Assembly (NCBI RefSeq): GCF_000708595.2
Contig: NZ_JARP01000007.1
Coordinates: 1-64,000, forward strand
Direction: 5' to 3'
DNA: 64,000 nucleotides
Source of the DNA: Flavobacterium sp. KJJ
Lineage (GTDB): Bacteria > Bacteroidota > Bacteroidia > Flavobacteriales > Flavobacteriaceae
The notes under the pieces were generated by a model. The model saw only the letters and a program-made list of their open reading frames with translations, had not been told where the DNA came from and did no database searches. A program made the position numbers and the translations under genes. Below are positions 43,728 to 53,088 of this stretch, one piece after another; within the stretch, counting starts at the first letter, position 1; every line of letters starts with the position of its first letter.

Positions 43728-45056
43728 ATGCACAAGTTTATATTGATGTTGTTTTTTGCCATCACCTTACTTTCATGCGGAACGGATACAGATGCTGGAG
43801 AATTTGTTGTTGGGTCAGATTATTTAGCTGTAAGCAATAAAGCGATTTTGATCGATACTGTTACAGTCGACATGTCTACAATAAATTTTGACTCATTGGT
43901 TACTTCGAGCCAAGCCCGAATTTTAATCGGAAATTATGATGATCCTATTTATGGAAAAGTAAAATCGAACAGTTATTTTCAATTGGCTACAGATTCGTAT
44001 ACGTTAAATAGTGGTGGATCAGATACGGAAGCAGTAAATTTTGTATTCGATTCTATTTCGATGATTCTAAAGTATGACAATTATTATTATGGAGATACTA
44101 CAAAAGTGCAGACCTTCGACATCCATAGATTAACACAAAAAGTAAAGCCTAATGCAGAGGATAAAAGTTTCTATAATAATTCTACATTAACTTACAGCGA
44201 TGAAAGCCTCGGTACAATATCGTATAAGCCAAGGCCTACAGAAAAAGATTCTATCAATATAAAAATGAGCGATGCTTTTGGAGCAGCGCTTTTTCAAAAA
44301 CTCAAAAAAAGAGAAATTACAGATTTTGATAGTTTTTCAGAATATCTAAAAGGGCTCGTTCTCGTGCCGTCAGATCCTAATTCCTCGAGTGTCATTGGTT
44401 TTCATGTAGCGACGAGCAAGGTTCGGCTTTACTATTCCAAATATCAGGCTGATACGGAAGAAACGCCATATATTGTAGATTTTACCATTTTAGATGCTAC
44501 TAAACAGTTTAATTCTATTTCATTAGATAAAACCGGAACCATACTTCAGAATTTGCCCATTTCAACCAGTAAATTATCCAGCATTCTTACCAACCAGCAG
44601 GGTTATATACAATCAGGAACAGGAGTGGCCTGCCGAATTGATTTTCCTAATATTAAGCAGTTAAAATATATATCAGACAATGGCGCAATTGTTAGTGCTG
44701 AATTGATTTTAAAACCTGTTAATAATACGTATTCAGAGAAATATCCATTATCAGATTCCTTAAAAATTTATGTCGCTGATAACTTAAATCGTATCAGTGC
44801 ATCATTAGTAAATTCTGCAGGAACAGCAGTTTACGGTATTTTGAATAAGAAGAGTGATGAATTCAATGAAAATATCGGATATACCATTCCAGTTGGTAAT
44901 TTTTTACAGAAAGAAATGCTGAAAAAGACAGATTCTAAGTCATCTCTTATCTTGACATTGCCTGGAATTTCTAAATCAGTAAATAGAATTGTTCTAGGAG
45001 ACCAGAAACACTTGAATAACAAAATTCAATTGAAAATTTATTACATCTCATATTAA
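43728..45056 (+). CDS. DUF4270 family lipoprotein
   Basis: 442 residues from ATG 43728. The lipoprotein signal ends ITLLSC (Cys about 16), followed by GTDTDAGEF. The family pattern is seen in FVVGSDYL, IDTVTVDMSTINFDSLVTSSQARILIGNYDDPIYGKVKSNSYFQL and AELILKPVNNTYSEKYPLSDSLKIYV. DUF4270 is a Bacteroidota-only outer-membrane lipoprotein family of unknown function. It is cotranscribed with the barrel gene that starts directly after its stop codon, and divergent from the kelch operon. Confidence 0.88.
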   Translation: MHKFILMLFFAITLLSCGTDTDAGEFVVGSDYLAVSNKAILIDTVTVDMSTINFDSLVTSSQARILIGNYDDPIYGKVKSNSYFQLATDSYTLNSGGSDTEAVNFVFDSISMILKYDNYYYGDTTKVQTFDIHRLTQKVKPNAEDKSFYNNSTLTYSDESLGTISYKPRPTEKDSINIKMSDAFGAALFQKLKKREITDFDSFSEYLKGLVLVPSDPNSSSVIGFHVATSKVRLYYSKYQADTEETPYIVDFTILDATKQFNSISLDKTGTILQNLPISTSKLSSILTNQQGYIQSGTGVACRIDFPNIKQLKYISDNGAIVSAELILKPVNNTYSEKYPLSDSLKIYVADNLNRISASLVNSAGTAVYGILNKKSDEFNENIGYTIPVGNFLQKEMLKKTDSKSSLILTLPGISKSVNRIVLGDQKHLNNKIQLKIYYISY

Positions 45057-46292
45057 ATGAAAAATAAAATAATTTATTTAAGCTGCTTCATTTTATTGTC
45101 GCTTACTTCATTTTCTCAAAGTATCTCAAGTTCGCCATATTCATTGTATGGTGTTGGAAGTTTGTATGAATCTGATTTTGATATTTTGCCTTCTATAGGA
45201 TCATCAGGAATGGCTTTGCCATCGACAACTTTTATAAATAATTTAAATCCCGCATCATTAGCTTATCTGCCTTTAAATCACTTTATGTTTGATATTGGCG
45301 GAAAAGCAATTGCGACGACGTATCAAAGTGGTTCAAGAACAGAGAATCGTAATAACTTTCAGTTTTCCCACATGGCCTTTGCTTTTCCAGTTACTAAAAA
45401 TTCAGGATTTAGTGTGGCTTTGCGTCCGTATTCTAGCGCAGCTTTTAAAATTTCTAATTTGAAATTGCCCATTACAAACAGTCAAGAATATTATTATTTA
45501 ACTGCAGTTGGTTCCGGCGGATTAAACAACTTTGATTTTTCATACGGATACAGATTTGGCAAGAAGTTTTCAGCTGGGGTTTCTGGATCGGTATTATTTG
45601 GAAATACTGTCGATGAAAGGAATTTTTTGATTACAAATACCCTTACAACGATCAGCAAAAAAACAAATTATAATGGTTTGCGTGCCACTTTGGGAGCTCA
45701 ATATAAAATAGATTCTACTTTTACAGTAGCTTCAACAGTTAAATTGCCAGCTCAAATTAAAGCTTCAAAAGTTCAATCGGTAGAAACAATTGCAGATGAA
45801 GTAACAACTACTGTAGAAACTGATGTGGCTTCAGATGTCGATGATTATTATATGCCTTTAGAAATAGGAGTGGGGATCAGCAAGAGGTTTAAAAACAATT
45901 TAAACATGACTTTTGATTATGAAAAAAGTTTGTGGAATAACACCAGTCAATCAGAATTGTATGGAGATTTTGTAAATCAAGACCGATTTGCTCTTGGATT
46001 TACATATAGTTCTAAAAAGAATGTTCGGAAATATTGGGACAGAATTCAATATGCAATGGGTGCAAATTTTGATAATGGTTATTTAGAAGTTGATGGAAAA
46101 AGAATCAGCAATGCAGCAATTTCTATCGGACTTTCTCTGCCTATCGAAAACACATTTTCTACTTTAAATATTTCCTATTCGTATGGACAAAAAGGAAGGA
46201 TCTCAGATAATTTAATAAAAGAAAATTATCACAAAATATCTCTTAATTTATCCTTAGATGGAATTTGGTTCGTCAAGCGAAAATTTGAATAG
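45057..46292 (+). CDS. FadL/OmpP1-like outer-membrane barrel protein
   Basis: 411 residues with a signal peptide ending TSFSQ, then SISSSPYSLYGVGSLYE. A FadL-like beginning (GSSGMALPSTTFINNLNPASLAYLPLN) is followed by many amphipathic strands and a C-terminal WFVKRKFE. FadL-type barrels import hydrophobic compounds. It starts at the base after the DUF4270 stop, so the two proteins are probably a functional pair, with the lipoprotein acting on or capping the barrel. This is inference; no substrate is indicated. Confidence 0.78.
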   Translation: MKNKIIYLSCFILLSLTSFSQSISSSPYSLYGVGSLYESDFDILPSIGSSGMALPSTTFINNLNPASLAYLPLNHFMFDIGGKAIATTYQSGSRTENRNNFQFSHMAFAFPVTKNSGFSVALRPYSSAAFKISNLKLPITNSQEYYYLTAVGSGGLNNFDFSYGYRFGKKFSAGVSGSVLFGNTVDERNFLITNTLTTISKKTNYNGLRATLGAQYKIDSTFTVASTVKLPAQIKASKVQSVETIADEVTTTVETDVASDVDDYYMPLEIGVGISKRFKNNLNMTFDYEKSLWNNTSQSELYGDFVNQDRFALGFTYSSKKNVRKYWDRIQYAMGANFDNGYLEVDGKRISNAAISIGLSLPIENTFSTLNISYSYGQKGRISDNLIKENYHKISLNLSLDGIWFVKRKFE

Positions 46293-46296
46293 TGTA

Positions 46297-47073
46297 TTAG
46301 AAATCCTTCTGGATTACAGAATACTTATTTTCTAAAATTGATTTTAAAACAGCGGGATCTGAATTGATATAAAATTCAGGCTCGCTTTTTTGATGATCAG
46401 AAAAACCAACTCTTTCACGCAGTACATTTTGTGTCTGACGTGCCACAGCTTCACCAGAATCGATAATTTGAATATGTTCAGGAAGAATTTTTTTAATCTG
46501 TGGAATCAAATATGGATAATGACTGCAGCCTAAAACTAGATAATCAATATTAGCATCGATCATAGGTCTAAGATAAGATTCTAATAATTGAGTCATTTCC
46601 TGCGAATACAAATTTCCATCTTCAATAAGCTGTACTAGACCATGACCAACTTGCTCAATTATGGTTGTATTTTGAAACATTTCAGCAGTTTTGTTAAATA
46701 GCTCACTGTTCAAAGTTCCTTTAGTAGCTAATATTCCAATAACTTGTGTTTTAGAATTATTCGCAGCAGGTTTTATGGCAGGTTCAATACCTATAAACGG
46801 AATATCATAATCTGCACGAAGTTCTCGAATAGCATTTGTGGTTGCAGTATTACAGGCAACGACAATTAGCTTGCAATTCATATCAAGTAATAAATCAACA
46901 TTCTTTTTGCTTAGTGCAACAATTTCTTCTTTGGTTTTTTGACCATAAGGAGCATTTTTGCTGTCGGCTAAATAAATAGTTTTTTCGTAAGGAAGAAGAT
47001 CGTGGATGGCGCTCCAGATTGAAGTTCCTCCAATACCAGAATCAAAAACGCCTATAGGATTGTTGTTCGTCAT
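46297..47073 (-). CDS. murI: Glutamate racemase
   Basis: 258 residues. The first Asp/Ser site is VFDSGIGGTSIW (about 9-20), the two catalytic cysteines lie in VVACNTATTNAI (about 74) and VLGCSHYPYLIP (about 185), and the usual GIEPAIKPA segment is present. It makes D-glutamate for peptidoglycan. The gene is convergent with the FadL-like gene (4 bp apart) and separated from the upstream OmpH gene by a terminator, with its own -7 element. Confidence 0.96.
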   Translation of the reverse strand: MTNNNPIGVFDSGIGGTSIWSAIHDLLPYEKTIYLADSKNAPYGQKTKEEIVALSKKNVDLLLDMNCKLIVVACNTATTNAIRELRADYDIPFIGIEPAIKPAANNSKTQVIGILATKGTLNSELFNKTAEMFQNTTIIEQVGHGLVQLIEDGNLYSQEMTQLLESYLRPMIDANIDYLVLGCSHYPYLIPQIKKILPEHIQIIDSGEAVARQTQNVLRERVGFSDHQKSEPEFYINSDPAVLKSILENKYSVIQKDF

Positions 47074-47077
47074 AATA

Positions 47078-47085
47078 CAAATTTA
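47078..47085 (-). promoter_or_regulatory. -7 promoter element of murI
   Basis: TAAATTTG on the minus strand only 4 bp before the ATG, implying a very short leader. No -33 TTG is seen. Confidence 0.35.
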
Positions 47086-47164
47086 GTATTTTTTAGAATA
47101 AATTTATATTCTAATTTACTTCAAATCTGCAAATTCTTTTGCTTTTTAATTTTAATTTAATATA

Positions 47165-47208
47165 AAAAAAAACTGCTCAAACTTTTTAAAGAATTGAGCA
47201 GTTTTTTT
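47165..47208 (-). terminator. Terminator after the OmpH/Skp genes
   Basis: AACTGCTCAA and TTGAGCAGTT form a strong stem with long A and T runs on both sides, 19 bp after the stop of the Skp-like gene. Confidence 0.88.
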
Positions 47209-47227
47209 ATAATAAAGAATTCGTTTC

Positions 47228-47731
47228 TTAGAATCCTAAATCTTTTTTTACATCAGCAGTAATGTTTGGACCATCAGCTAAGATAAGAGTAGAACCATCT
47301 AATACATATTGGAAACCTTTTGCTTTTCCAACTTTTTGGATAGAAGCTCTAACTTTTTCCATGATTGGTTTCATGATGTCAGAATCTTTTTGTTGCAATT
47401 CTTTTTGAGCGTTGTCTCTGTAATCAGTAATTCTTTTTTGCATGTCTTGAACTTCTTTAGAACGTTCAGCATTTACATCTTCTTTTACTGTTGCAGCTTC
47501 AGCTTCGTACTTTTTGATTTTAGTTTGATATTCTTCAATCATTTTTTTGTATTCAGCATCGTATGTACCACTTAATTTTTGTAGTTGATTTTGAGCATCA
47601 AGCATAGCAGGCATTTTCGACATAATCTCGCTAACATCAACATGGGCAACCTTCGCCTGTGCGTTCATTGTGTTACTTGCTCCTAAAATTAGTATGGCAG
47701 CAATTAGTAAAGTTTTGATTTGTTTCATCAT
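47228..47731 (-). CDS. OmpH/Skp family periplasmic chaperone
   Basis: 167 residues with a signal peptide ending NTMNAQA. The Skp start KVAHVDVSEIMSKMPAM is followed by a long coiled coil (about 45-125) and the closing strand KGFQYVLDGSTLILADG. Skp holds unfolded outer-membrane proteins in the periplasm on their way to BamA. It is the last gene of the uppS-bamA-ompH-ompH series. A longer OmpH paralogue lies 15 bp upstream. Confidence 0.93.
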   Translation of the reverse strand: MMKQIKTLLIAAILILGASNTMNAQAKVAHVDVSEIMSKMPAMLDAQNQLQKLSGTYDAEYKKMIEEYQTKIKKYEAEAATVKEDVNAERSKEVQDMQKRITDYRDNAQKELQQKDSDIMKPIMEKVRASIQKVGKAKGFQYVLDGSTLILADGPNITADVKKDLGF

Positions 47732-47746
47732 TTTTAAAAATATTAA

Positions 47747-48763
47747 TTAATTATTGGTCGTATTTGATTTTTGTGCTTCGGCTTCTTTCGCTTTTTTAGC
47801 CGCTTCTCGTTCTTCGATTATTTTCTTTCTTCTTTCTTCTAACTCTTTTTTACGTTGTTCGTATAACTTTTGTCTTTCTTCAGCTTTGCTGGCAGCAGGA
47901 TCTGTTGTTGCAGGTACCGTTTCTGTTGTTGCAGCTGGCTTGGCTGTTGCATCAGTTTTAGCTGTTTCTGTTGTTGTTTTAGCAGTTTCAGAAACCGTGC
48001 CATTTTTTTTAGCGTCTCTCTCGGCTTGTATTGCTTTCCTTCTATCGTCGTATTCTTTTTTCTTCGCTTCTTGTTCTAATCTTCTATCTTCAATTAGTTT
48101 TTCTCTAGCTGCTTTCTTTTCGTCTAATGCTTTTTGTCGATCTGCCATTGCTGGGTTCTCGTCTATGGCATTTTCAAGATTTTCTTTCGATTCTTGGTCT
48201 TTCAATTGTTTTTTAGTCAATTGTTCGCGTTTGTCAGTTCTGTTTAAAACTCGTAAAACCTGATCGCTTATGTCAAATCTTTTGTTGCTGAAAAGCATTG
48301 TCAAATCTGATGATTTATCAAAAATAAAATCATAATTTTTAGCTTCAGCAATATCTTGAACGGCAGTAAAAACTTGGTCCTGAATTGGCTTTGCTAATGC
48401 TGCTTTCTGTCTAATCAAATTACCATCAGATCCAAATTGTTTTTGCTGATAGTCTAACATTTCTTGTTCGAGAAATTTAATTTCAGTTTCTCTCTCATCA
48501 ATAAGTTCTTTAGTAAGCAAAGCTCTTTCGGCTTTTAGACTCTCTTTTCTCGTATTGATTTCTAATTTTTTGGCTTCAATTTCTTGTTTCCATTTTTGAG
48601 CTTTTAACTCTAATTGAGATTTTGCTTCTTTGTAATCAGAAACATTCTCCAGAATGTACTCCATGTCAATGTAGCCGATTCGAGTCGTTTTTCCTTGACC
48701 CTGAGTTGTATTGATTACAATCAAGGCTAAAAATATAAATAAAAATTGCTTTTTCATAAACAT
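47747..48763 (-). CDS. OmpH/Skp family protein with long charged C-terminal extension
   Basis: 338 residues (or 336 from the ATG at 48757). A signal peptide ends NTTQGQG. The Skp-like core covers about 25-185 (TRIGYIDMEYILENVSDYKEAK, then coiled coil, then YDFIFDKSSDLTMLFS). The remaining ~150 residues are a Lys/Glu/Arg-rich helix interrupted by a Thr/Ala/Pro stretch (about 255-290). The paralogue next door lacks this tail. The repetitive charged tail also creates long meaningless ORFs on the opposite strand. Confidence 0.9.
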   Translation of the reverse strand: MFMKKQFLFIFLALIVINTTQGQGKTTRIGYIDMEYILENVSDYKEAKSQLELKAQKWKQEIEAKKLEINTRKESLKAERALLTKELIDERETEIKFLEQEMLDYQQKQFGSDGNLIRQKAALAKPIQDQVFTAVQDIAEAKNYDFIFDKSSDLTMLFSNKRFDISDQVLRVLNRTDKREQLTKKQLKDQESKENLENAIDENPAMADRQKALDEKKAAREKLIEDRRLEQEAKKKEYDDRRKAIQAERDAKKNGTVSETAKTTTETAKTDATAKPAATTETVPATTDPAASKAEERQKLYEQRKKELEERRKKIIEEREAAKKAKEAEAQKSNTTNN

Positions 48764-48800
48764 TACTTTATTTGATGATTTTTAACCAAACGGGAATTTT

Positions 48801-51503
48801 CTAGAATTGTTGTCCAATAATGAAATGAGTTTCCCAACCATTTGCTTTATTGGTAACAGAACCAGGAAGAGCATCAAATCCGTAACCCATATCGATACCC
48901 AATAATCCGAATGCCGGCATGAATACACGTAAACCAAAACCTGCAGAACGACTTAAGTCAAACGGGTTATAATCTTTAAAAGTTGGGTATGATGAACCTG
49001 CTTCCAAGAACGCTAATCCATAAATAGATGCTGATGCTTTTAATGTAATTGGATAACGCAGCTCCATAGAGAATTTGTTGTAAATAGTTGCTCCAATTTG
49101 CTCACCTTTAGAGTTTACAGGAGTTAAAGAGTTATTCGGATAACCTCTTAACTGGATTGTTTCTCTACCATCCATTGAGTAATTCGCCATTCCATCTCCT
49201 CCTAAATAAAAACGTTCAAATGGTACTACACCTCTAGATTGGTCATAAGCTCCTAAGAAACCAAATTCTGTTAGTGTTCTTAAAACTAATTTACCATAAA
49301 TTTTAGTGTACCAGTCTGCTTTAAACTTAATTTTGTAATATTCTAACCAATTGTATTTCTTCTGATCGACTTTTGCAATATCTGTATCAGCACTTGCGAA
49401 GTCTGAACCTACACTTACATATCCAGATGTTCCATTAACAGTTTCTGTTTTTACATAATCACCAGTATTTAATGGCTGTCCATCTACACCTGATGTTGGT
49501 GTTCCTGTATATTGTGTTTTGTATTCTTTTTGATTTTGTAAGTCTCCATAATCAATTCCATTAAATAATGAATATGGAGGCGTTACTTTTGCTGATATAC
49601 TAAATTCCGAACCATAAGTTGGGAAAATAGGATTCACCCCTTTATTGCTTCTTGAAATTCCAATTGTGTACGCTAAGTTTCTTGAAGCTCCATTACCAAA
49701 AGTAAATAACCCTGTGTTATAATTATTCAAATCATAATGTTGGTAACTTACTGATTGTGATAAAACGAAATAATCATCTGGCACTGTCAGCCTTTTAGCC
49801 AATCCGACTTGTATTGTAAAAATATTAAAACTTTTGCTTTTGTCTACACTTCTTGTAATATAATTGTTCAAGAATTGTTTACTATACGAAATAGAAGAGC
49901 TGAACTGTACTGGTTTTTTACCTCCAAACCATGGCTCAGAGAATGATAAACTATACGTCTGAAAGTATGTACTTCCTTGTAAACGAAGTGCTACTTTTTG
50001 ACCGTCTCCCATTGGCAATGGCTTGTACGATTCTTTGTTAAAAATGTTTCTCGCTGAGAAGTTGTTAAATGAAAGCCCTAAGGTTCCGATGAAACCTCCA
50101 CCACCATAACCTCCTTGAAGCTCAACCTGGCTAGATCCTTTTTCTACAAGTTGGTATTCGATATCAACTGTTCCTGCCGCAGCATCAACATTTCTAAATT
50201 CAGGCTTGATAGATTCAGGGTCAAAGAAACCTAATTGACCAATCTCACGAATTGTTCTAACTAATTCTTCTTTACTGTATTTATTTCCTGGTTTAGTTCT
50301 TAATTCACGATAAATAACGTGATCGTTTGTTTTGTCGTTACCTGTAACGTATATTTTGTTGAAATAAGCGATAGGACCTTCTGTAACTCGAATTTCAAAA
50401 TCGATTGTATCATTTGCGGTTCTTACCTCTACAGCATTAATATTAGAGAACAGGTAACCGTTGTTTTGGTACAAGTTTGTAATATCTTCAGCGTCTGGTT
50501 TAGTTTTGTCTGCAATTCGTTTTTCAAGTAAAACTCCGTTATAAGTTTCTCCTTTTTTGATTCCTAAATAACGGTTTAATTGTTGATCAGAGTATACCGT
50601 ATTTCCTAAGAATTTAATGTTTCCGAAGTAGTATTTGTTTCCTTCTTCTACATTAATTTTAATAGCAAGCATATTTTTTTCTTTGTTGTAAGCAACAGAG
50701 TCATATATAATACGAGCATCACGATATCCTTTTTCTTTATATGCAGCAACTACTTTTTCTAAGTCACTTTTGTATTTTTCAGGAATAAATTTTGAGGCTT
50801 TTAAAACACGGAAAAAGTTTTTTTCTTTCGTGTCTTTCATTGCTCTTTTTAATTGAGCGTCAGTAAGTTGTTTGTTTCCTGTGAAATCAATACTGCTTAT
50901 TTTTACCTTATCGCCTTTGTCAACCCGAACAAGCATATTTACTTGATTTCCGGCAATGGTGTCAGGTGTATTTGTGATAGTAACTTTTGTGTTATAAAAA
51001 CCTTCTTTTTTATATTTATTTTCGATATAATTTTTGGTAGTTGTGATTAAGTTTTCGTTGACAATTTTATTTTTTGTCAAGTTGTTATCCTTAATTAATC
51101 CTTCTACCTTACTTTTCTTGATACCAACAAATTTAACTTCGTTTAACTTAGGAAGTTCAACAATATTTAAGTCCAGGTAAATGCTGTCATTTTCTACCTT
51201 ATTAATGTAAAAAGATATCTCATCGAACAGGCCAAGTTTGCCTAATTTTTTGATTGCGCCACTGATTTCTTCACCAGGAACGGTTATTTCCTGACCTTTT
51301 TGAAGACCAGTAAAAGTAACTACGGTTTGTTCATTGAAGCTTATTTTACCAACAACAGAAACTTTAGCAAGAATATATTTTTTTCCTTGATCAAAAGGAA
51401 CTCTATCTTGTGCTTTTATTTGTGAAAAACTACCCAAAAGAAGTAGGGTAAGGACTATTTGTACTCTTTTTTGTAACACTAAAAAATTATTTAATTTGTT
51501 CAC
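48801..51503 (-). CDS. bamA: Outer-membrane assembly factor BamA
   Basis: About 900 residues. A signal peptide is at VQIVLTLLLLGSFSQIKAQ, then five POTRA domains (about 30-450; for example VSSIDFTGNKQLTDAQLKRAM-like strands) and a C-terminal barrel. The barrel signature RLRGY-like QLRGYPNNSL and the ending WETHFIIGQQF are present. BamA inserts barrel proteins into the outer membrane, here including SprA, PorP and TolC types. There is no ATG near the signal peptide. GTG 51503 (or GTG 51479) fits and overlaps the end of uppS by 17 bases. An ATG-started reading from farther upstream would lie wholly inside uppS and is unlikely. Confidence 0.94.
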   Translation of the reverse strand: MNKLNNFLVLQKRVQIVLTLLLLGSFSQIKAQDRVPFDQGKKYILAKVSVVGKISFNEQTVVTFTGLQKGQEITVPGEEISGAIKKLGKLGLFDEISFYINKVENDSIYLDLNIVELPKLNEVKFVGIKKSKVEGLIKDNNLTKNKIVNENLITTTKNYIENKYKKEGFYNTKVTITNTPDTIAGNQVNMLVRVDKGDKVKISSIDFTGNKQLTDAQLKRAMKDTKEKNFFRVLKASKFIPEKYKSDLEKVVAAYKEKGYRDARIIYDSVAYNKEKNMLAIKINVEEGNKYYFGNIKFLGNTVYSDQQLNRYLGIKKGETYNGVLLEKRIADKTKPDAEDITNLYQNNGYLFSNINAVEVRTANDTIDFEIRVTEGPIAYFNKIYVTGNDKTNDHVIYRELRTKPGNKYSKEELVRTIREIGQLGFFDPESIKPEFRNVDAAAGTVDIEYQLVEKGSSQVELQGGYGGGGFIGTLGLSFNNFSARNIFNKESYKPLPMGDGQKVALRLQGSTYFQTYSLSFSEPWFGGKKPVQFSSSISYSKQFLNNYITRSVDKSKSFNIFTIQVGLAKRLTVPDDYFVLSQSVSYQHYDLNNYNTGLFTFGNGASRNLAYTIGISRSNKGVNPIFPTYGSEFSISAKVTPPYSLFNGIDYGDLQNQKEYKTQYTGTPTSGVDGQPLNTGDYVKTETVNGTSGYVSVGSDFASADTDIAKVDQKKYNWLEYYKIKFKADWYTKIYGKLVLRTLTEFGFLGAYDQSRGVVPFERFYLGGDGMANYSMDGRETIQLRGYPNNSLTPVNSKGEQIGATIYNKFSMELRYPITLKASASIYGLAFLEAGSSYPTFKDYNPFDLSRSAGFGLRVFMPAFGLLGIDMGYGFDALPGSVTNKANGWETHFIIGQQF

Positions 51504-52227
51504 TGGTTTTTCCAAATCTACGTTCTCTTTTTTGATAACTAATAATAGCCTCATATAAATCTTGATCTTTAAAGTCTGGCCACAAGACATTAGTAAAATA
51601 TAATTCTGCATAGGCTATCTGCCACAGCAAAAAATTACTTATTCTATGTTCTCCACTTGTTCGTATTAATAAATCTACGTCAGGTAAATTTTGCGTGTAA
51701 AGATGCTCATTTATAATTGAATCGTCAATAGTGTCTATTGAAATTATATTATTTTTAACTTTATCGCTGATGATTCTAACGGCATTTACTAATTCTTCTC
51801 GTGATCCGTAACTTAAAGCCAGTGTTAGCGTGAGGCGTGTATTGTTTTTAGTTTTATCAATAACGTCTAAAAGTTCTTTTTGGGCTGATTTTGGTAATTT
51901 CTCAAGATTTCCAATTGCATTAAGACGGATATTGTTTTCTTGTAAAGTAACAAGCTCCTTTTTTAAAGAATTGATCAATATTTTCATCAATGCATCGACT
52001 TCTAATTTTGGCCGATTCCAGTTTTCTGTCGAAAAAGCGTATAATGTTAAGTACTCAATACCAATTTTGGCACAAGTTGTAATTGTTTTTTTTACTGATT
52101 TTGTTCCATTTTCATGTCCAAATGCACGTAAAAAACCTTGTTGTTTGGCCCAACGACCATTTCCGTCCATAATAATGGCCAGATGTTTGGGTAAATTTGT
52201 GTGGTCTATAGAGTCTAGTAAATTCAT
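51487..52227 (-). CDS. uppS: Isoprenyl transferase (undecaprenyl diphosphate synthase)
   Basis: 246 residues from ATG 52227 (MNLLDSIDHTNLPKHL). The catalytic start is AIIMDGNGRWAKQQG (Asp about 24), followed by FGHENGTKSVKK, YLTLYAFSTENWNRP, and the closing DLLIRTSGEHRISNFLLWQ. It makes the C55 lipid carrier for wall polymers. An in-frame ATG 12 codons upstream would overlap the DUF6089 gene; the chosen start lies 5 bp after that gene ends. bamA overlaps its 3' end. Confidence 0.95.
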   Translation of the reverse strand: MNLLDSIDHTNLPKHLAIIMDGNGRWAKQQGFLRAFGHENGTKSVKKTITTCAKIGIEYLTLYAFSTENWNRPKLEVDALMKILINSLKKELVTLQENNIRLNAIGNLEKLPKSAQKELLDVIDKTKNNTRLTLTLALSYGSREELVNAVRIISDKVKNNIISIDTIDDSIINEHLYTQNLPDVDLLIRTSGEHRISNFLLWQIAYAELYFTNVLWPDFKDQDLYEAIISYQKRERRFGKTSEQIK

Positions 52228-52231
52228 TTTA

Positions 52232-52915
52232 TTATTCTGCGCAATAGCAAGGTTTTTGTCCAAAGGTATACGTTAAAGTAATACCAGAGAAAACATACCA
52301 GTCATTATTATTTAAATTTCCAAAACGCAATGGCGATAAATTGCTATTGCTTGGATTACTTCCGTCGATATCATCTGTGAAGGTGTAGCGGGCTCCAACT
52401 TCAGCAGCTAAAATTAAATGAGGCGTTACGTTTGATTTGATTCCTAATGTCATAGGTATAGCAAACGAATTTGAATTTTTATCTTTTCTGGTCTGGCCTC
52501 CTGAAATGTATAATTCATCATACATAAAGTAACTTAATCCTGAATATATATAAGGAGTAACTTTTGGATGATAATCATGAAGGTTAAAGTCGAAAAAGTT
52601 GAATTCTAACCCAGCAGAAAGCTCTTTTACTTTATTTTCAAAGCTATAGCCTCTATTGCTTCGCCCTGTTTCTTTTGAGTCTGCATCATTTCCAGCAATT
52701 GTTGATTGTGTATAGGAAAAGCGATACGCATGACGCGGACTCTTATTCCATTTATACAAAACACCAAAAGCCAGTTTTTCAGGAGCAATATAAGTTGTGC
52801 TTCCTACGTCTCCTACAAAGTTGCTTCCGCCAAGAAAAACACCAATCTCATTGATTTGAGCATTTAGTGTAATAAAGGGGAAAAAACATAACAATAAATT
52901 AAAAATTTTCTTCAT
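52232..52915 (-). CDS. DUF6089 family outer-membrane protein
   Basis: 227 residues with a signal peptide ending ITLNAQ, then INEIGVFLGGSNFVGDVG and barrel-type strands (YRFSYTQSTIAGNDADS, AGLEFNFFDFN, YIYSGLSYFMYD, GITLTYTFGQKP). The C-terminus has Cys-Tyr-Cys. The DUF6089 assignment is from memory of this family, which regularly precedes uppS and bamA in Flavobacteriia. Position suggests a link with outer-membrane assembly, but no function is established. Confidence 0.85.
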   Translation of the reverse strand: MKKIFNLLLCFFPFITLNAQINEIGVFLGGSNFVGDVGSTTYIAPEKLAFGVLYKWNKSPRHAYRFSYTQSTIAGNDADSKETGRSNRGYSFENKVKELSAGLEFNFFDFNLHDYHPKVTPYIYSGLSYFMYDELYISGGQTRKDKNSNSFAIPMTLGIKSNVTPHLILAAEVGARYTFTDDIDGSNPSNSNLSPLRFGNLNNNDWYVFSGITLTYTFGQKPCYCAE

Positions 52916-52933
52916 TTAATTCAAAATTGCGTG

Positions 52934-52962
52934 CAAATATAATAATTATCGATACGAATCAA
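52934..52962 (-). promoter_or_regulatory. Promoter of the DUF6089-uppS-bamA-ompH operon
   Basis: On the minus strand TTG (52962-52960), an 18-bp spacer and TATATTTG (52941-52934) give both elements of the Flavobacterium consensus, 18 bp before the first ATG. Confidence 0.6.
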
Positions 52963-53088
52963 CGTCGCTTTGGTTAAATGTGCTTTTTTTTCAATTTACA
53001 ATATGATTTTGAGACATTTAATGAGGATTCGATACATGCAGAACGAGAAAAAGTAGTATTATCGTATAGTAGGTCTCTAGAAAAAGGC

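Noticed and set aside
47754..48263. Long plus-strand ORF (169 codons) opposite the long OmpH gene
   Set aside because: It mirrors the Lys/Glu-rich tail, giving Ser/Phe-rich nonsense; no start context; the OmpH frame is clearly real.
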